This document shows positions 1 to 5,472 of a DNA stretch of 7,495 bases, piece by piece. Position numbers and translations under genes: made by a program. The notes below the pieces were generated by a model. It was not told the origin of the DNA and did no database searches. It saw only the letters and a list, made by a program, of their open reading frames with translations. How positions within the stretch are numbered: position 1 is the first letter of the stretch; each line of letters opens with the position of its first letter. Source of the stretch: Acidobacteriota bacterium (GTDB taxonomy: Bacteria; Acidobacteriota; Aminicenantia; UBA2199); assembly GCA_021817755.1 (NCBI GenBank), contig JAKAGC010000180.1, positions 1 through 7,495 on the forward strand, given 5' to 3'.

Positions 1-1
1 T

Positions 2-574
2 CTTCTTTCTATTCCCAATGAATTTGTGAAGCGGTTGTATTATGATTATTTTAAAGAAACATTTATGGAAGTATATTCATTTAATTTGGATATGGGGTCT
101 TTTTTCAAATTATTTGAGGAGATGGCCTTTTGGGGGAAATGGGAGGGGATGATAGAGTATATCGGAGCACGCATGGAAGCATCTGTTAGTTTACGGGATT
201 TGATGAATGGAGAAAAAGCACACCAGGTGTTCTGGAATGTGTATCTTGGACTTAGTACGCTATATAATGTATATTCTGAAAAAGAAATGAATCAGGGTTA
301 TGCAGACCTTGTCATGGAACCATTAATCCTTCAGAATCCAAATATCAAGTTCTCTTATATCATAGAGATTAAATATATAAAACCAGTGGAGTTTGAAAAA
401 TTTAAAAAGGAAGAGTGGGAAATAAAAATTCAAGATATAATTAAAGAGGCGGGGACCCAATTGAATAGGTACAGCCGGGATGAGAAATTCAAGAATGCCA
501 TTGGTCAAACCCAATTGAAGAAACTCATATTGGTTTTTAGTGGCAACAGGTTGGTTTATCATTCGGAAATTTAG
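2..574 (+). CDS. AAA-ATPase-like protein with C-terminal PD-(D/E)XK nuclease domain, 3' part only
   Basis: The frame is open to the left edge of the window: a GTG at 26 is an internal Val preceded by in-frame LLSIPNEF, so the gene starts outside and only about the last 190 residues are seen. The part just after the edge matches the linker that follows the AAA-ATPase-like domain in this family (LSIPNE, then an aromatic-rich helix). The rest is the PD-(D/E)XK nuclease domain of the DUF1703 type. The motif GYADLVMEP carries the metal-binding Asp, YIIEIKY supplies the E-x-K pair, then come EAGTQLNRYSRDEKF and the final strand LKKLILVFSGNRLVYH. Family knowledge: these proteins pair an N-terminal P-loop ATPase with a predicted nuclease and often occur as many paralogues; their role is not settled. 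The visible domain looks intact with its active-site residues. The gene ends with TAG and a run of seven T, without a clear hairpin. Confidence 0.85.
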   Translation, partial: LLSIPNEFVKRLYYDYFKETFMEVYSFNLDMGSFFKLFEEMAFWGKWEGMIEYIGARMEASVSLRDLMNGEKAHQVFWNVYLGLSTLYNVYSEKEMNQGYADLVMEPLILQNPNIKFSYIIEIKYIKPVEFEKFKKEEWEIKIQDIIKEAGTQLNRYSRDEKFKNAIGQTQLKKLILVFSGNRLVYHSEI

Positions 575-599
575 TTTTTTTATTTATTGATTGTATTAT

Positions 600-646
600 C
601 TAATTTGAGTGGTAATCAGTATTTTCCTGATAAAGAAATAAATTAG
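600..646. repeat. Nested inverted repeat between convergent genes
   Basis: Outer arms CTAATTT (600-606) and AAATTAG (640-646) pair perfectly over 7 bp and enclose inner arms ATCAG (615-619) and CTGAT (627-631) with a 7-nt loop. It lies in the 80-bp gap between the ends of the nuclease gene (+) and the MNT gene (-), where a bidirectional terminator would be expected. It is AT-rich and has no proper T-tract on either side, so terminator function is weakly supported and chance remains possible. Confidence 0.3.
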
Positions 647-654
647 TACAAATA

Positions 655-966
655 CTAAAGTTGATAAATAATATCTCCGTTTTTAAGTATTTCATCAAAA
701 AAACCTGAAGGATCATCCTGCCCGATTTCAAAAATAATTGGCTCAATTCTCGAATCAATCTGACGTCTCAGTTTAAAAAACTCAATTTCTGCATCGAGAA
801 TGTTCTCAGGTAAACGCTCTAATACAACCGCAACGTCAATATCGCTATCTACCCGTGCACTTCCTCTTGAATATGAACCAAAAAGAATGACCATCTTCAC
901 TGCAAAATATTTTTTGAGAAGTTCTGCATACTCTTTTAATTTTTCGATAACTTCTCTTTTATCCAT
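655..966 (-). CDS. MNT-type nucleotidyltransferase, putative antitoxin of a HEPN/MNT pair
   Basis: A 103-residue minimal nucleotidyltransferase (MNT, PF01909-like). The signature GS-x10-DxD is complete: G30-S31 in FGSYSRGSARVDSDID, then D42 and D44, the two metal-binding acids. The third acidic position is probably E75 in RIEPIIFE, where many family members have Asp. The length is normal. The gene begins inside the end of the upstream HEPN gene (31-nt overlap) and has its own Shine-Dalgarno, AGGGAG, 8 nt before the ATG, so the two are almost certainly co-transcribed. Family knowledge: in the characterised HepT/MntA system the MNT protein is the antitoxin and inactivates the HEPN RNase by adding AMP to a tyrosine. 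By analogy this protein is the antitoxin here, but the HEPN partner is of another subfamily, so the mechanism is inferred. Confidence 0.85.
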   Translation of the reverse strand: MDKREVIEKLKEYAELLKKYFAVKMVILFGSYSRGSARVDSDIDVAVVLERLPENILDAEIEFFKLRRQIDSRIEPIIFEIGQDDPSGFFDEILKNGDIIYQL

Positions 967-1337
967 GTGTAAAGCTCCCTGGTATTGATAATGATTTCTT
1001 CGGCTTTTTTTTCATCCAGAATTTTATTAATTTGTTCTTTATATGACGGATATCTGGCTTTTATATTAAGTGGCTCCAATAAATCGATGAAATTTTTTTG
1101 ATTTTCGGAAAATAATTCATATATTCCTGCTTGTTCGGATAGAAATGTTAAATTATGCGTATACGGGGGAGTTTCATTGTGAATAAAGACATAAAAGGCT
1201 TTGAGAATTTTTTCTATTACCTGATGACACATAAATCCTACATATAGAAATCGCCTTGTTTGAAACATGGCATCAGCGGTCTCCAGGTCATAAGCAGAAA
1301 TATTAATCCAATAATTAATTTTTGAATTATCATCCAT
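936..1337 (-). CDS. HEPN-domain protein, putative toxin of a HEPN/MNT pair
   Basis: A 133-residue HEPN protein (PF05168-like) starting at the ATG MDDNSKINYW. The frame extends upstream to an ATG at 1418, but the extra 27 residues are not HEPN-like, overlap the promoter and have no ribosome binding site. Domain features run in order: an amphipathic first helix (WINISAYDLETADAMFQ), the helix GFMCHQVIEKILKAFYV, THNLTFL, and ARYPSYKEQINKI near the end. It is followed by the MNT gene with a 31-nt overlap, the usual HEPN/MNT arrangement. Family knowledge: many HEPN proteins are RNases using an R-x4-6-H motif. Here no Arg is followed by His at that spacing; the best candidate region is R95-YPSY, with tyrosines but no His. 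It may therefore be a variant RNase, a non-catalytic partner, or act another way. Confidence 0.8.
   Translation of the reverse strand: MDDNSKINYWINISAYDLETADAMFQTRRFLYVGFMCHQVIEKILKAFYVFIHNETPPYTHNLTFLSEQAGIYELFSENQKNFIDLLEPLNIKARYPSYKEQINKILDEKKAEEIIINTRELYTWIKEKLSKN
975..980 (-). promoter_or_regulatory. Shine-Dalgarno of the MNT gene
   Basis: AGGGAG on the minus strand, 8 nt upstream of the ATG at 966 and inside the HEPN coding sequence. It supports this ATG as the start and independent re-initiation on a shared mRNA. Confidence 0.7.
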
Positions 1338-1343
1338 ATGGAT
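1332..1343. promoter_or_regulatory. 12-bp palindrome over the HEPN start codon (candidate operator)
   Basis: ATCCATATGGAT is a perfect 12-bp palindrome that begins directly after the -10 box and contains the start codon, so it covers the predicted transcription start. This is where an autoregulating toxin-antitoxin complex or other repressor could bind. Such palindromes occur by chance about once or twice in a window this size, so only the position makes it notable. Confidence 0.35.
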
Positions 1344-1372
1344 ATTATAATTTGAATTTGTTTCTATTTCAA
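1344..1372 (-). promoter_or_regulatory. Sigma70-like promoter of the HEPN/MNT operon, leaderless geometry
   Basis: Minus strand: -35 TTGAAA (1372-1367), 17-bp spacer, -10 TATAAT (1349-1344), then 6 nt (ATCCAT) and the ATG at 1337. Five of six and six of six consensus matches at the ideal spacing place transcription start at or within a base of the A of ATG. No Shine-Dalgarno precedes this ATG, which fits a leaderless mRNA. The element lies inside the longer upstream reading frame and is the main reason to reject the start at 1418. Confidence 0.65.
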
Positions 1373-1445
1373 GGTTTTCTTCAAAAAACTCCATGAAGCA
1401 GGAAAGGCCTTTTCTCAATTATCTTACAAGGAAGAGTGGAAAAAA

Positions 1446-1474
1446 TTGTAAAATTTTTCTATCTGTGATATCAT
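1446..1474 (+). promoter_or_regulatory. Promoter of the small leader ORF and VOC gene, extended -10
   Basis: Plus strand: -35 TTGTAA (1446-1451), 17-bp spacer, extended -10 TGATATCAT (TG at 1466-1467, hexamer TATCAT 1469-1474). Six nt (CTCACT) then separate the -10 from the ATG at 1481, the same spacing as for the HEPN gene. It is divergent from the HEPN promoter; the two -35 boxes are about 75 bp apart. Confidence 0.5.
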
Positions 1475-1480
1475 CTCACT

Positions 1481-1585
1481 ATGTATGAAAGAATCAGATT
1501 CCGTAAGCTTTTAATCGAGGCTGTAGAGAAAAAATACAAATTGGTATTTACAGTCCCAATAAATCGGTTATTTACTTCCGGATAA
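1481..1585 (+). CDS. Possible 34-residue leader peptide ORF before the VOC gene
   Basis: A short frame from ATG to TAA, starting MYERIRFRKLLIEAVEKKY and ending INRLFTSG. I do not recognise it. It is rich in basic residues in its first half and has no membrane segment. The ATG lies 6 nt after a credible -10 box and lacks a Shine-Dalgarno, which would fit leaderless translation. Its stop codon lies within TAAGGAG, so the A residues of the stop are part of the Shine-Dalgarno of the VOC gene, whose ATG follows 11 nt later. Ribosomes finishing this frame would cover or free that site, so translational coupling is plausible. It could equally be the degraded remnant of a longer gene, or untranslated leader RNA with a chance ORF. 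Confidence 0.35.
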   Translation: MYERIRFRKLLIEAVEKKYKLVFTVPINRLFTSG

Positions 1586-1589
1586 GGAG
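1584..1589 (+). promoter_or_regulatory. Shine-Dalgarno of the VOC gene, overlapping the leader ORF stop
   Basis: AAGGAG with 7 nt to the ATG at 1597, the best ribosome binding site in the window. Its two A residues are the last two bases of the TAA stop of the preceding 34-codon frame. Confidence 0.8.
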
Positions 1590-1596
1590 AAAATCC

Positions 1597-2433
1597 ATGG
1601 AAACGATTAAACAAAAAATAATTCCACATTTGAGATACAATAACGATGCAAAAGAAGCCGCTGAATTTTACACTTCCATTTTTCCTGCTTCAAAAATTGT
1701 AAATATTGATATAAGTCATGATTCGCAAGCAGGCGATTTACACAAGGTATCATTCGAATTATGGGGAGAAAAGTTCATCGCTGCCGATGCAGGACCTGAT
1801 TTCAAGTTCACACCTGCCATATCGTTTATGGTAAATTTCGATCCCTTGTTTTTTGAATCATCGCCATCCCAAGAAGAAGCAGCAATAAAAAAGTTGGATG
1901 AAATCTGGGAAAAGCTATCTGAAGGCGGTATGGTAATGATGCCTGTCGGAGAGTATCCATTCAGTAAACGCTATGGTTGGATACAGGATAAATACGGCTT
2001 ATCATGGCAGTTGATTCTTACCAATCCCGCAGGTGAAGCCAGACCGCCGATTATATCTTCGCTCTTGTTTGTGGGTGAAAGCTGCGGTCATGCCGAAGAA
2101 GCACTTAATTATTATCTCTCAATATTCAAAAACTCCAAACAAGGCAATATTGTCCGCTACATGGCCGGCCAAGAACCCAATAAAGAAGGAACAATAATGT
2201 TTTCGGATTTTATGCTTGAAAATTATTGGTTTTCGGCAATGGAAAGCGCTTACGACCATAAGTTTACCTTTAATGAAACAAAATCGTTTTTAGTTATCTG
2301 TGATGACCCCAAAGAGATCGATTATTACCGTGAAAATCTTTATGCTGATTCTAAATACATGCAAAATGGGTGGTTTAAAGATAAATTCGGTATTTCGTGG
2401 CAGGTTATCTCATCCGATATACTTCGATTTTGA
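1597..2433 (+). CDS. Tandem-domain VOC (PhnB-like/glyoxalase-fold) protein
   Basis: A 278-residue cytosolic protein made of two PhnB-like VOC domains (the PF06983 family, often mislabelled 3-demethylubiquinone methyltransferase). The first spans about residues 6-143, the second about 151-273. The halves are visible repeats: DAKEAAEFYTSIF against HAEEALNYYLSIF, and GWIQDKYGLSWQL against GWFKDKFGISWQV. Most relatives have one domain of about 140-160 residues; a two-domain protein can form within one chain the paired beta-alpha-beta-beta-beta fold that single-domain members form as dimers. The second copy looks shorter around the segment before NGWFKDKFG. Substrate and reaction are unknown, and I cannot identify a full set of metal ligands. 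The gene has a strong Shine-Dalgarno and is the only gene in the window with this start type that follows a small leader ORF. It converges on the TPR gene 72 bp away. Confidence 0.85.
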   Translation: METIKQKIIPHLRYNNDAKEAAEFYTSIFPASKIVNIDISHDSQAGDLHKVSFELWGEKFIAADAGPDFKFTPAISFMVNFDPLFFESSPSQEEAAIKKLDEIWEKLSEGGMVMMPVGEYPFSKRYGWIQDKYGLSWQLILTNPAGEARPPIISSLLFVGESCGHAEEALNYYLSIFKNSKQGNIVRYMAGQEPNKEGTIMFSDFMLENYWFSAMESAYDHKFTFNETKSFLVICDDPKEIDYYRENLYADSKYMQNGWFKDKFGISWQVISSDILRF

Positions 2434-2463
2434 ATTCTTTAAAAATTAATTTCGAATTCGTAA

Positions 2464-2482
2464 CTATTATATTTTATTATAG
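2464..2482. repeat. Imperfect AT-rich inverted repeat between convergent VOC and TPR genes
   Basis: CTATTATATTTTATTATAG can fold into a 7-bp stem with one mismatch (4 bp, mismatch, 3 bp, 3-nt loop). It lies in the 72-bp gap between two converging genes. The stem is almost wholly A-T and has no T-tract after it on either strand, so it is at best a weak terminator candidate. Two GAATTC sites (2432-2437 and 2452-2457) flank the preceding stretch. Confidence 0.2.
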
Positions 2483-2505
2483 ATGATTCGACCGATTAGA
2501 GCATA

Positions 2506-3189
2506 TTAATTATGGCTATCGATTTTCTTTTGTATTTCATCGATGGAATCTTTAAATACTTGCTTCAACCGTTTATCATTTGTAGTAGAATAGAAATTGT
2601 AAAGTACCCTGATTGCTTCCCGATACCTTCCCGCTTCTTCATATAGCTTACTTGAAATAGATGGAACATACGGTGGATGGCCCGGAAGTTTGGCTGCTAA
2701 TTCATAATACCTCGCGGCCAATCGGGTACGATTTAACCGGAAATAATAAAAGAATCCGATCATCTCGGGAAACTTCCAATCCATTGGATGATAAAACATC
2801 CCCAATTTCAATACATCGATTGCAGACTGTATATCCACAGGAGCAAGAAGATTCCCGGCCATTAATAATGCTTCCCGGTTCATTGGGTCCATTTCGACTG
2901 CTGTAACAAATAATGATTTTAAATGCCTGAACTTGAAGGTTTGCCTCTCCTTATAATGCGAACCATAATATGTTAGTGCCCGTGCCAGGATAAAATCGGA
3001 TACCAAACCATTATGCCCAAGAGAAATAAATTTTAAATATTCCGCTTTTGGTAGATATAAATCCGATTCACTATCAGGTTGATAATCCGGTATATGGCTC
3101 AATGACTCCTGAGATGCCTTCCATGCAAACCCACAGATGAGAATGAGTACCAGAACTCCCGAAAGTCTGATAGTTTTCTTGAATGTCAT
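2506..3189 (-). CDS. Membrane-anchored TPR-like protein linked to the ABC transporter
   Basis: A 227-residue protein with an uncleaved signal anchor at residues 9-23 (LSGVLVLILICGFAW after basic residues) and the rest predicted outside the cytoplasm. A C at 19 follows ILI, a poor lipobox, so a lipoprotein is less likely though spirochaetal lipoboxes are relaxed. The soluble part is helical and TPR-like: helices near 83-105 (DPMNREALLMAGNLL follows), 119-135, 140-165 and 178-200 (KLYEEAGRYREAIRVLYNFY). The segment PKAEYLKFISLGHNGLVSDFILARALTYYG is a signature I recall from TPR proteins next to ABC transporters in Deltaproteobacteria and related groups; their function is not known. It is the last gene of the operon, 17 bp after the permease, with Shine-Dalgarno GGGGAAG. 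It probably works with the transporter, for example by binding its substrate or partner outside the membrane. Confidence 0.75.
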   Translation of the reverse strand: MTFKKTIRLSGVLVLILICGFAWKASQESLSHIPDYQPDSESDLYLPKAEYLKFISLGHNGLVSDFILARALTYYGSHYKERQTFKFRHLKSLFVTAVEMDPMNREALLMAGNLLAPVDIQSAIDVLKLGMFYHPMDWKFPEMIGFFYYFRLNRTRLAARYYELAAKLPGHPPYVPSISSKLYEEAGRYREAIRVLYNFYSTTNDKRLKQVFKDSIDEIQKKIDSHN

Positions 3190-3195
3190 TTCACT

Positions 3196-3200
3196 TCCCC
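3196..3200 (-). promoter_or_regulatory. Shine-Dalgarno of the TPR gene
   Basis: GGGGA on the minus strand (within GGGGAAG), 6 nt before the ATG at 3189. The same GGGGA-N6-ATG arrangement precedes the permease. Confidence 0.5.
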
Positions 3201-3206
3201 GGTTAA

Positions 3207-3986
3207 TTATAGTTCTTTTCGTTTGAATACGAAAATGGCCAGCATCATCACCAACATGGTATAAGCAATGGAATAAATCGTAGCATCCCTGAAAAATGAA
3301 AAAGAGAGAGTTAAACCATATACGATTTCGGTTTTCTTGTCGAGGAGTTGGAAATTAGGCAATAAACCGTGTAACCCGATTACAATATATTTTAAAACGA
3401 TATTTCCCGAATTGTCGACTACCTGGGCGGCTTGTTCCAGCATATGACCGATAATATAAACCAATAAGGTTAAAAACATAGCTAAGGATGGAGATGTGAG
3501 AAAGGAAAATAGTAAAGCAAATGCAAGCAAAATCATCATTTCCAATAGAGTTAAATATGCAGCGGTTAAAAGCCCTTGAATCCATACCTCACCCTGTAAA
3601 TATGATAAGAGAAACAACGTTGCACTGATTACGAGAATTCCACATAATACTGATGCCAGGATAGAAACCCAACTCCCGATAACATACTGCATCCGGGTGA
3701 CAGGCCGTGAAAAAAGAATATATAGAGATTTATTTTCCAGGTTGCGGGTGAGGATATTCACTCCCAGGAATACCAGTATAAATAATGAAAAAAGATTCAA
3801 TACGGATAACCCCAGATCTTTGGTTGCTTTTATCTCCTGACCCACTACCATTTCATTTAATATCAACGATGCGAATACTAATAATACAGAGGCTCCGGAA
3901 AGTGCTAAAAATACTTTATCCCGGATCATCTCTTGAAAAATAATCGATACTACAAGTTTAATCCTGTAAAATCCCCGTTGTTTCAT
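3207..3986 (-). CDS. ABC-2 type transporter permease
   Basis: A 259-residue inner-membrane permease with six predicted membrane segments, at about residues 25-43, 58-79, 103-129, 138-163, 166-182 and 236-254. The cytoplasmic motif LFSRPVTRMQYVIGSW (91-106) is typical of ABC-2 permeases of the NatB/Nos/CcmB-like class, which have Ser-Arg-Pro before the third segment. I chose the ATG at 3986 (MKQRGFYRIKLV) rather than the longest frame from 4085. It overlaps the ATPase stop as ATGA, has GGGGA 6 nt upstream, and the 33 extra upstream residues are charged, non-conserved and lie inside the ATPase gene. It forms the membrane half of the transporter with the ATPase just before it; two copies probably make a complex. 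The substrate is not evident from sequence. Confidence 0.85.
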   Translation of the reverse strand: MKQRGFYRIKLVVSIIFQEMIRDKVFLALSGASVLLVFASLILNEMVVGQEIKATKDLGLSVLNLFSLFILVFLGVNILTRNLENKSLYILFSRPVTRMQYVIGSWVSILASVLCGILVISATLFLLSYLQGEVWIQGLLTAAYLTLLEMMILLAFALLFSFLTSPSLAMFLTLLVYIIGHMLEQAAQVVDNSGNIVLKYIVIGLHGLLPNFQLLDKKTEIVYGLTLSFSFFRDATIYSIAYTMLVMMLAIFVFKRKEL

Positions 3987-4852
3987 GATAGGTCCCCATA
4001 GTATTGTTCCAATTGTTCCGCTATACCGGATTGAACGCGAACGATTCGCTTTCCTTGTGTCCGGGCATCTTCCATGAAAACCCATAAAACAGATTCATTC
4101 TCCACTTTTATCGATTGCTTCTCGTCTCCCTTCTCCCATTCGATTTTATACGAGCATTTTTCTCGCAGTTCTGAGAGACTTTTTTCCAGTAATATTTCTC
4201 CTTTAACCAAAACCAATACATCGGTACATAATGCATCGATATCATCCAGGTCATGAGTAGAAAACAGGATTGTTTTTCCTTCTTTGTAATAGGATTGAAT
4301 CAAATCGATTACCATTCGCCGGCCATTGGGATCCAACCCGGACATCGGTTCATCTAAAACCAGCAAGTCCGGGGAGTGAATTATGGCTTGTGCAATTCCT
4401 ATTCGCTGCCTCATGCCCTTTGAAAATTGATTTATTTTTTTATCTTTTTCCCGAAATAAGTTTACCCGTTTCAACATCGTATCGATTACTTCATTGGAAT
4501 TGCTTTTATTCCATTGATTGGAAATCTTTAATGAGAATTCCAGTAATTCATGTGGCGTAACATGTTTAAAAAATTCCGGGTGCTCCGGAAGAAAACCGAT
4601 GCGGTGTTTAACCGTTGATGTTTCAGCGGTTTGAAATAAACGGACTGTCCCGGTATAGCGCCCTGTAGGGATAATACCTGTGATGATTTTGAGAAGGGTA
4701 GTTTTTCCTGCTCCGTTGGGTCCTAATATTCCTACTACCCGGTTTTGCCGGATATTGAGATGAATATTTTTCAATGCATGAATGGAGCGAAAATTTTCCC
4801 GGTATATTTTTGACAATTCGGTAACTTCAATGATTGTATTCGGTGTACTCAT
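3983..4852 (-). CDS. ABC transporter ATP-binding protein (ABC-2/NatA-like)
   Basis: A 289-residue ATPase subunit. Motifs in order are Walker A GPNGAGKT (44-51), Q-loop region GFLPEH (86-91), signature FSKGMRQR (143-150), Walker B LLVLDEP (163-169), D-loop SGLDP (171-175) and H-loop STHD (H200). The usual Q-loop Gln is Glu (LPE), as in many ABC-2 type ATPases, and the signature is FSKGM instead of LSGGQ, also common there. Residues about 210-289 form the extra C-terminal region of the NatA class. It should hydrolyse ATP to drive export through the permease whose start codon overlaps its stop (ATGA). It is the first gene of a three-gene operon with its own promoter, lacks a Shine-Dalgarno, and its ATG lies 6 nt after the -10 box. 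NatA and gliding or Cu-processing exporters are all possible relatives; I cannot name the substrate. Confidence 0.9.
   Translation of the reverse strand: MSTPNTIIEVTELSKIYRENFRSIHALKNIHLNIRQNRVVGILGPNGAGKTTLLKIITGIIPTGRYTGTVRLFQTAETSTVKHRIGFLPEHPEFFKHVTPHELLEFSLKISNQWNKSNSNEVIDTMLKRVNLFREKDKKINQFSKGMRQRIGIAQAIIHSPDLLVLDEPMSGLDPNGRRMVIDLIQSYYKEGKTILFSTHDLDDIDALCTDVLVLVKGEILLEKSLSELREKCSYKIEWEKGDEKQSIKVENESVLWVFMEDARTQGKRIVRVQSGIAEQLEQYYGDLS
3993..3997 (-). promoter_or_regulatory. Shine-Dalgarno of the permease gene
   Basis: GGGGA on the minus strand, 6 nt before the ATG at 3986, inside the end of the ATPase gene. It helps decide the permease start. Confidence 0.5.
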
Positions 4853-4858
4853 AGAGGT

Positions 4859-4887
4859 ATTGTAACATTTTTTTCGATGTTCATCAA
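4859..4887 (-). promoter_or_regulatory. Promoter of the ABC transporter operon, leaderless geometry
   Basis: Minus strand: -35 TTGATG (4887-4882), 17-bp spacer, -10 TACAAT (4864-4859), then 6 nt (ACCTCT) and the ATG at 4852. Four of six and five of six consensus bases at ideal spacing. It sits in the 56-bp gap after the sigma factor gene, so the ABC operon can be transcribed separately. No Shine-Dalgarno is present, which fits a leaderless mRNA. Confidence 0.55.
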
Positions 4888-4908
4888 TTGGAGAATTTCA
4901 TCATTACT

Positions 4909-5472
4909 TTATCCGGATTCTCTTTCCAGCCATTCCTTGATCCGGTTGCGAGAGATATTTAAACGGGATTTAACCGTACCTACTGGGATATCCAGGATTT
5001 CAGCGATTTCCAATTCCTTGAAGTTTTCCACGTATTTTAAATTAAAAACGATACGCTGTTTTAACGGAAGCCTTTCCACAAGTTCAAGAATTAATGCTCG
5101 TAGTTCTTCTGGGTCTTCGGATTGGAGTACCTGGAAATCATCTACCGCTATCCGGTCGTAAAGAATTTCCAGATCGTCCCCTGGAAGCGATAGCCGCTTA
5201 TCTCGATTCAGGACGTTGATGGTGGAATTAACCGCAATGCGAAAAATCCAGTGTTTCAGTTTATTGAAATCCTGTAATTGATCTATTTTACGGATAATTT
5301 TGATAAATGTATCTTGCAGGATATCTGCTGTTTTTTCATTATCTTTAATCATGGAAAAGATTAAATGATAAAGTGGAATTTTAAATTCCTCATAGAGTAG
5401 ATGAAATGCATCCGTGTTTCTTTTCTGTAATTTCCTATGGAAATCGGGATCGGAAAGGAGTTCTTCATTCAC
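4909..5472 (-). CDS. ECF-type RNA polymerase sigma factor
   Basis: A 187-residue sigma70-family protein of ECF architecture: region 2 at about 23-92 (DILQDTFIKIIRKI for polymerase contact, HWIFRIAVNSTINVLNR for -10 recognition), a linker, and region 4 at about 123-178 with the helix-turn-helix ELEIAEILDIPVGTVKSRL. There is no region 1.1 or 3, and the length is normal. It starts at a GTG that overlaps the TGA of the upstream glycosyltransferase as GTGA, with only a weak GAAGA before it, so translation is probably coupled. ECF factors usually sit next to an anti-sigma gene; here the next genes are the glycosyltransferase and an ABC operon, with no anti-sigma-like protein in view. Its regulon is unknown; cell-envelope or surface control would fit the neighbours, as an inference. 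Confidence 0.9.
   Translation of the reverse strand: MNEELLSDPDFHRKLQKRNTDAFHLLYEEFKIPLYHLIFSMIKDNEKTADILQDTFIKIIRKIDQLQDFNKLKHWIFRIAVNSTINVLNRDKRLSLPGDDLEILYDRIAVDDFQVLQSEDPEELRALILELVERLPLKQRIVFNLKYVENFKELEIAEILDIPVGTVKSRLNISRNRIKEWLERESG

Noticed and set aside
1401..1414. Near-palindrome around AAAGGCCTTT upstream of the HEPN promoter
   Set aside because: Ten perfect bases are expected by chance several times in the window, and its position about 30 bp upstream of the -35 gives no clear role.
1338..1418. HEPN frame extending upstream to an ATG at 1418
   Set aside because: The extra residues are not HEPN-like, have no ribosome binding site and contain a near-consensus promoter aimed at the ATG at 1337.
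2432..2457. Two GAATTC palindromes as a terminator stem after the VOC gene
   Set aside because: The 6-bp A-T-rich arms enclose a 14-nt loop without a T-tract; each GAATTC is itself a palindrome, so pairing is trivial.
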